Of a stretch of DNA of 10,669 nt, positions 7,694-10,669 are shown piece by piece. Source of the DNA: Ruminococcus sp. UBA3855 (GTDB lineage Bacteria; Bacillota; Clostridia; Oscillospirales; Ruminococcaceae); assembly GCA_002392545.1 (NCBI GenBank), contig DGHF01000148.1, positions 1 through 10,669 on the forward strand, read 5' to 3'. Within the stretch, counting starts at the first letter, position 1, and the number at the start of each line of letters is the position of its first letter. The position numbers were made by a program, and so were the translations under genes. Below the pieces are notes generated by a model. It was not told where the DNA came from, made no database searches, and saw only the letters and a program-made list of their open reading frames with translations.

Positions 7694-7737
7694 GCAGAAC
7701 AGTGCCACAAATTTGAAAATTTGTTCGCTTGTTCTGC
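7694..7737. repeat. Symmetric 44-bp nested palindrome
   Basis: Outer arms GCAGAACA (7694-7701) and TGTTCTGC (7730-7737) enclose inner arms ACAAATTT (7707-7714) and AAATTTGT (7717-7724). The unpaired gaps are exactly five bases on each side, with a two-base centre. The result is a 16-bp cruciform or hairpin with one symmetric internal loop. Confidence 0.7.
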
Positions 7738-7745
7738 ATCATTTC

Positions 7746-7762
7746 TCAGGGAAAATCCCTGA
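7746..7762. repeat. Hairpin TCAGGGA-AAA-TCCCTGA
   Basis: A perfect 7-bp stem with a three-base loop. A T-rich tract (GATTTTTTC) begins only about 12 bases later on the + strand, too far for a typical terminator. Confidence 0.55.
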
Positions 7763-7831
7763 AACCCTTATCAGATTTTTTCAAAAGTGAGTGAAAAATT
7801 TCTCTGAAAAAATATTTTTTTCACAAGGGTC

Positions 7832-7851
7832 TTAGGGAAATTTTTCCCTAA
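7832..7851. repeat. Hairpin TTAGGGAAA-TT-TTTCCCTAA
   Basis: A perfect 9-bp dyad with a two-base centre. Its end overlaps an ACAAGTT...TATAGG stretch related to the dyad at 7503-7522. Confidence 0.6.
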
Positions 7852-7859
7852 CAAGTTGT

Positions 7860-7906
7860 GGTATAGGTGGCTTTCAGATTTGTGAACAAATTATGAAAGT
7901 AATACC
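7860..7906. repeat. Long interrupted hairpin near the end of the ATPase-nuclease gene
   Basis: Three stacked perfect arms pair across a central GA: ATTTGT/ACAAAT (7878-7883/7886-7891), CTTTCA/TGAAAG (7871-7876/7894-7899) and GGTAT/ATACC (7860-7864/7902-7906). This gives 17 base pairs with small internal loops. It lies about 36 bases downstream of the minus-strand ATPase stop and could protect or end that transcript, though no T-run follows. Confidence 0.6.
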
Positions 7907-7942
7907 GATACCCTTGCTTGCTGGGTTTGATTTCTCAAAATT

Positions 7943-9520
7943 TTACACGGTTACTTCTATCAATTCTTTATCACCATACTGCACATGCTTTACTCCAGTT
8001 TCTTTCTTCTGATTGAAATTGAAAGTCAGGAGATAACCTTTTTTCAAATGATGATAATCCAGATAGTCAGCGAGCTGCTTTTCTCCATCAGAATTGTACT
8101 GCTCTCCATGCCAGATTTTCAGTTCAATGATATGCTGTTCCGTTCCATAGTCAACAACAACATCCATACGGCGTTCATCTCTGGTTCTTGATTCAATGTG
8201 ATAGAATCCAGTGCCATTAATGATAGGTTTCAGATACAGCAGGAACAATCTTCTGCCGACTTCTTCCTTGAACTTGTCATCACGGCTGCCATAAACGAAA
8301 TCAAAATCAACCACAAATTTTTCCAGAACTCTTTCCATATTCAGTCTGCCATTCTCAACAAACTGATTCTTGTTACCGCCAGAGAAATCATTGCCACTGG
8401 TCAGCTCCACGGAGAGAAACCATTCATAGATTCTGGTTTCAAAAATTCTGTTGAAGACCGCAAGCTGTCCGTTCCGGTTCGTCACAAATCCATACATCGC
8501 AGCAACATCAATCGCATCATTATCTGCATTGTATGGAATGTTTTTGCCGCCGAACAAAATTCTATGCAGAAGATTCCGGAGTCGTTCATTTCCTTTCAAT
8601 TTATCAATCAGGCTGTCGAACAATGGAGTCTTTTCTGTCAGCAAAATTTTTTCAGCCCTAAGAAATCCTTCCTTTGTCCATGCAGAAGATTTGGTAGGAA
8701 ACATTTCTGTTCCCGATAATTTTTTATCCATCAACCGACAGAAAGAAGAAACTAAAACAGGATAACCAGATGTATCATCATAAATCATCTGAGCTATTGA
8801 CGAAATATTCATGCCTGTATGATAATCTGCTTCATATTCTTCCAGCATTCCAGCAATTTCTTCCGGAGAAAAATTCATCTGCACATCAAAGTCAGTGGCA
8901 ATATTCCATGGGCTGTTATGCTGATGCTCTGACTGAGGTCTAATTTTCAGTTTCAGATTACGGATGTCATGTACTCCAGCAAGAATCACGGACTGGAATG
9001 TAGAATAATCCTGTCTATTCAAGTAATAGTAGCGTAACTGTGCTAAAAAGTCAAGAAAAATCTGATAGTTAGATGCTTGGTCTACTTCATCAATCATAAG
9101 TACGATAGGTTTATCGACTTCTCCACACCAATCACTCAAAATATTGAACAAATCAGCAAGGAGATAAGAGTTATCATGAGATTTCATTTTTTTCATTTCT
9201 TTTTGAATCTCATGACTCATATGTGATTTTACTGTCTTTAACTGGTATAATCCTCTTGCCATTGCCCTCACAAATGTCTGCTCATTCTCAAATTCTGAAC
9301 TGCTAAGTGCTTGAAAATCAAGACTAACAATAATATATTCTTTATTCAGATATGCTCTCAATGCCCTTAATGTAGTGGTCTTACCATATTGCCTGCCTTT
9401 ATTGATAGAAAAATACTTTCCGGCATCAACCATCTGCTTTATCTGAGCAAGTCTGCTGTCAAGATTCACCATGTAATGGCATTCTGGGTAGCAAGTCCCT
9501 GTAATATTGAATTCTTTCAT
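7943..9520 (-). CDS. AAA-type ATPase fused to PD-(D/E)XK nuclease domain
   Basis: This 525-residue protein has an ATPase N-terminal half. It shows a Walker A of the G-x3-GKT form (G42, G46-K47-T48, in NKGRQYGKTTTL) and a Walker B IVLMIDEVD (139-147, D144-E145). About residues 150-330 form a helical region like other AAA-like ATPases of this group. The C-terminal end has the PD-(D/E)XK nuclease pattern: RRMDVVVDYG (D453), IIELKIW (E466, K468) and KQLADYLDYH (Q482, Y486). The layout matches bacterial AAA-ATPase/PDDEXK proteins abundant in Clostridia and Bacteroidetes, whose function is not established; defence or mobile-element roles are suspected. The start CAT at 9518-9520 has GAGGTGA just before it and its own promoter. 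It runs against the phage operon. ATP binding and nuclease folds are confident; the biological role is not. Confidence 0.82.
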   Translation of the reverse strand: MKEFNITGTCYPECHYMVNLDSRLAQIKQMVDAGKYFSINKGRQYGKTTTLRALRAYLNKEYIIVSLDFQALSSSEFENEQTFVRAMARGLYQLKTVKSHMSHEIQKEMKKMKSHDNSYLLADLFNILSDWCGEVDKPIVLMIDEVDQASNYQIFLDFLAQLRYYYLNRQDYSTFQSVILAGVHDIRNLKLKIRPQSEHQHNSPWNIATDFDVQMNFSPEEIAGMLEEYEADYHTGMNISSIAQMIYDDTSGYPVLVSSFCRLMDKKLSGTEMFPTKSSAWTKEGFLRAEKILLTEKTPLFDSLIDKLKGNERLRNLLHRILFGGKNIPYNADNDAIDVAAMYGFVTNRNGQLAVFNRIFETRIYEWFLSVELTSGNDFSGGNKNQFVENGRLNMERVLEKFVVDFDFVYGSRDDKFKEEVGRRLFLLYLKPIINGTGFYHIESRTRDERRMDVVVDYGTEQHIIELKIWHGEQYNSDGEKQLADYLDYHHLKKGYLLTFNFNQKKETGVKHVQYGDKELIEVTV

Positions 9521-9537
9521 GGAATCACCTCACTATT

Positions 9538-9566
9538 ATTTTATCAGAACTTCGGATAGAAGTCAA
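9538..9566 (-). promoter_or_regulatory. Sigma-70-type promoter of the ATPase-nuclease gene
   Basis: On the minus strand, TTGACT (9566-9561) is followed after 17 bases by TAAAAT (9543-9538), with a TG one base before the -10 box. Transcription would begin near 9531, giving a very short leader of about 11 bases that starts at the GAGGTGA ribosome binding site. The gene can therefore be expressed without the resolvase. Confidence 0.72.
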
Positions 9567-9574
9567 TCCAATTT

Positions 9575-9598
9575 CATACACATGTGCATATGTGTATG
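9575..9598. repeat. 24-bp palindrome of alternating pyrimidine-purine
   Basis: The arms CATACACAT and ATGTGTATG flank a centre GTGCAT. Only one base pair (9584/9589) breaks the symmetry. All 24 bases alternate pyrimidine and purine. It touches the resolvase stop codon (9599-9601) and ends nine bases from the -35 box of the ATPase-nuclease promoter. It may be an operator, a recombinase site, or a weak hairpin ending resolvase transcription. No T-run follows, so an operator or binding site is favoured. Confidence 0.65.
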
Positions 9599-10183
9599 TT
9601 ATAATCCAAACTCTTTCACTTTCCTATAAAATCGGTTCGGTTTCATATCCATATTCTTCATTGCGGCAGTAGCAGTCTGTTCTCCTGCCCTCCACTTCTT
9701 ACATTCGGCTCTGAACTTCTCCATGTCAATAGGCTTTGGCTTACCGCCCTTGAACTTTCCTTGTGCTTTGGCAATAGCAATGCCCTCTTTCTGGCGTTCT
9801 CTCATGATTTCACGTTCAAATTCAGCCAATCCAGCAAATACAGTCAACATGAATCGCCCTTCTGGTGTTGTTGTATCTAAACGTTCCCGAAGGCTGACAA
9901 TCTCAACACCCTTGTCCTGTAGTTCCTTGACTGTTCGCAACAGGTCAGTACTGCTCCGGGCAAGTCTTGAGTATTCGCAGACAACAACAACGTCTCCATC
10001 ACGGACATACTCCATCATCTTCTGAAACTCTGGTCGGTTAGTATCCTTGCCGCTGCACTTATCCATAAAGATTCTATGTATCGGCTGTCCGAAGTCTTCC
10101 AGAGCCTTCAACTGTCGAGCTTCGTTCTGGTCAACACTTGATACCCGGACATAACCGATGTAGGTCTTTCTTTTATCTTCCAT
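9599..10183 (-). CDS. Small serine recombinase (resolvase/invertase family)
   Basis: This 194-residue protein is a resolvase/invertase-type serine recombinase, which cuts and rejoins DNA at short inverted-repeat sites through a serine-DNA link. The catalytic domain (about 7-140) starts YIGYVRVSSVDQ, with nucleophile S15 and R13. It continues with DKCSGKDTNRPEF (R50) and EYSRLARSSTDL (R73, R76), where gamma-delta resolvase has an Asp in place of S72. The E-helix follows as EGRFMLTVFAGLAEFEREIMRERQKEG. The C-terminal DNA-binding part (about 150-194) is a short helix-turn-helix (ATAAMKNMDMKPNRFYRKVKEF). The length is normal for resolvases and far too short for a large serine integrase, so it is unlikely to integrate the phage. 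AGAGGAGA at 10193-10200 precedes the start by about 10 bases. Its target sites may be the repeats upstream. Confidence 0.9.
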   Translation of the reverse strand: MEDKRKTYIGYVRVSSVDQNEARQLKALEDFGQPIHRIFMDKCSGKDTNRPEFQKMMEYVRDGDVVVVCEYSRLARSSTDLLRTVKELQDKGVEIVSLRERLDTTTPEGRFMLTVFAGLAEFEREIMRERQKEGIAIAKAQGKFKGGKPKPIDMEKFRAECKKWRAGEQTATAAMKNMDMKPNRFYRKVKEFGL

Positions 10184-10217
10184 TGTTTGGCATCTCCTCT
10201 CAAAATCCTCTTAACTA

Positions 10218-10246
10218 AGTGTAACACATTCCCTGAAATATGTCAA
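10218..10246 (-). promoter_or_regulatory. Sigma-70-type promoter of the resolvase gene
   Basis: On the minus strand, TTGACA (10246-10241) and TACACT (10223-10218) are 17 bases apart, with TG one base before the -10 box. The -35 box lies inside the inverted repeat at 10239-10273. Confidence 0.72.
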
Positions 10247-10273
10247 GATATAAGATTAAACCTACTTGACATA
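10239..10273. repeat. Inverted repeat TATGTCAAG-N17-CTTGACATA over the resolvase -35 box
   Basis: Perfect 9-bp arms at 10239-10247 and 10265-10273 are separated by 17 bases. The span from TGTC to GACA is 31 bp. This resembles the subsites bound by Tn3-type resolvases, which have TGTC-like ends and are 25-34 bp long. Overlap with the -35 box suggests that the resolvase, or another repressor, controls this promoter. Confidence 0.6.
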
Positions 10274-10282
10274 CTTTTCAAA

Positions 10283-10427
10283 GGACACACAAGGACACCT
10301 TGAGGGTACGCCGCCTTGAAAGTATTCAAAATGGTGTACTTTTGATTTTTATATTTTTGTTGTGTCGTGTTACAACACATTCTGAAAAAAAGTATGAAAA
10401 AATAATATATGTATGTGTTATGGAAAC
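10283..10427. other. AT-rich intergenic DNA with minor repeats
   Basis: No gene is seen here. There is a direct repeat of AAGGACAC ten bases apart (10281-10288, 10291-10298) and small inverted arms TTGAA-AGTA-TTCAA (10316-10329). The 9-mer AACACATTC at 10374-10382 also occurs next to the resolvase promoter at 10223-10231. These could be part of the recombinase or regulator binding region, but each is short enough to be chance. Confidence 0.35.
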
Positions 10428-10493
10428 TTTACATAAGATATATAGAAATTTTACATAAGCTGATAGAAAAATATTATGTAATTTTTACATAAG
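10428..10493. repeat. TTTACATAAG repeats: three direct, one inverted
   Basis: TTTACATAAG occurs at 10428-10437, 10450-10459 and 10484-10493 (spacings 22 and 34 bases). An inverted TTATGTAA at 10474-10481 pairs perfectly with the third copy across three bases. The repeats lie about 180 bases upstream of the resolvase promoter. They look like binding sites for a dimeric protein: iterons, operators or recombination subsites. Confidence 0.65.
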
Positions 10494-10514
10494 CTAACAT
10501 GAATTTTCAGCATG

Positions 10515-10551
10515 AAAAAAGAAATTCTCTGCCAGAAATTCAGGCAAAGAA
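10515..10551 (-). terminator. Rho-independent terminator on the minus strand
   Basis: Read on the minus strand, TTCTTTGCC (10551-10543) pairs with GGCAGAGAA (10533-10525) with one G-U pair and a nine-base loop. TTTCTTTTTT (10524-10515) follows at once. It lies 18 bases after the stop of the reading frame entering from the right. Confidence 0.55.
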
Positions 10552-10568
10552 CTTGTGTTTTGATATAT

Positions 10569-10669
10569 TCACTTTGATTTTATCAGATTTTCAAAAATTT
10601 GGACAACACGAAAAGACCGATTTGCATCAGCCTTTTTTTCGATATTCATTTGCAGAGAGGTTACAAGCC
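10569..10669 (-). CDS. C-terminal end of an unidentified minus-strand gene (partial)
   Basis: A minus-strand frame is open from the right edge (first whole codon 10667-10665) for 32 codons to TGA at 10571-10569. The visible end reads ...NIEKKADANRSFRVVQIFENLIKSK, charged and ending in a helix-like stretch. No Shine-Dalgarno precedes the internal ATG, so if real the gene starts beyond the window. Support comes mainly from the terminator placed just behind the stop. The family is not recognisable from so short a piece, and an open frame of this length could be chance. Confidence 0.4.
   Translation of the reverse strand, partial: LVTSLQMNIEKKADANRSFRVVQIFENLIKSK

Larger units (their letters stand above)
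7429..7942. other. Gene-free region dense in inverted repeats between convergent genes
   Basis: These 514 bases lie between the ends of the phage operon (+) and the ATPase-nuclease gene (-). I see no convincing coding sequence. Perfect inverted arms occur at 7503-7511/7514-7522, 7602-7609/7625-7632, 7634-7644/7681-7691, 7694-7701/7730-7737, 7707-7714/7717-7724, 7746-7752/7756-7762, 7791-7798/7817-7824, 7832-7840/7843-7851 and 7878-7883/7886-7891. The last sits inside further arms at 7871-7876/7894-7899 and 7860-7864/7902-7906. Such density could mean a structured non-coding RNA, an origin of transfer or replication, a recombination site, or stacked terminators. Most stems lack a following T-run, so termination alone does not explain them. 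Confidence 0.6.

Noticed and set aside
7324..7710. A 128-residue minus-strand reading frame over the end of the regulator gene and the structured block
   Set aside because: It overlaps the well-supported regulator on the other strand, is rich in Phe/Ser/Lys as expected of antisense AT-rich DNA, and has no convincing ribosome binding site.
7694..7737. Integron attC site
   Set aside because: The outer arms do not fit the GTTRRRY / RYYYAAC core, and no integron integrase or cassette array is present.
7746..7780. TCAGGGA hairpin as the terminator of the phage operon
   Set aside because: The T-rich tract begins too far from the stem on the + strand, and the minus strand has none next to it.
7671..7790. 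A 39-codon + strand reading frame starting MKQNQQARQ inside the structured block, with GGAG 13 bases upstream
   Set aside because: The Shine-Dalgarno spacing is too long, the frame runs through several palindromes that fix its sequence, and no family is recognised. It could be a small protein but support is too thin to list as a gene.
8198..8765. Long + strand frames opposite the ATPase-nuclease gene
   Set aside because: They are antisense shadows. The minus-strand frame has clear Walker and nuclease motifs, a promoter and a ribosome binding site.
9599..10183. Phage integrase role for the serine recombinase
   Set aside because: At 194 residues it lacks the large C-terminal zinc-ribbon and coiled-coil domains of serine integrases. 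The resolvase/invertase class fits better.
10428..10493. CRISPR array
   Set aside because: The repeats are only 10 bp, spacers are 12-24 bases of AT-rich DNA of unequal length, and no cas gene is nearby.

Overview
The window looks like the right-hand end of a siphovirus-type prophage or phage from a Gram-positive bacterium of moderate-to-low GC content, probably a Clostridia member of the Ruminococcus kind. This guess rests on the strong AGGAGG-type ribosome binding sites, on tail and holin families typical of Firmicutes phages, and on the style of the accessory ATPase-nuclease. No ribosomal or host marker gene is present, so the host assignment is inference.

Positions 1-7428 (+ strand) form a tightly packed late operon. 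Neighbouring genes overlap or abut (TGATG, TGAATG, ATGA junctions). The order is: the C-terminal part of a TP901-type tape measure protein with 41-residue tandem repeats, a distal tail protein (Dit), a tail hub/Gp37-like protein, a receptor-binding protein with a beta-helix-like C-terminal part, a small coiled-coil protein, a holin, a small protein made of two related halves, and a sigma-region-4-like regulator. The first four genes build the tail and its tip, and the holin starts lysis. No endolysin is visible.

Positions 7429-7942 hold no convincing gene but are full of inverted repeats: at least nine perfect arms of 6-11 bp, several of them nested, plus three copies of a 10-12 bp word. This is the least explained part of the window.

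Positions 7943-10183 (- strand) carry two genes pointing against the phage operon. They are a small serine resolvase and, downstream of it, a 525-residue protein with an ATPase N-terminal half and a PD-(D/E)XK nuclease C-terminal end. Each has its own good sigma-70-type promoter. An imperfect 24-bp palindrome of strictly alternating pyrimidine and purine lies between them. This looks like an accessory cassette (moron, defence gene or small mobile element) placed beside the phage late genes.

Positions 10184-10669 are AT-rich. They contain the resolvase promoter overlapped by a perfect 9-bp inverted repeat, three direct copies plus one inverted copy of a TTTACATAAG motif, a minus-strand terminator, and probably the last 32 codons of another minus-strand gene that enters from the right edge.
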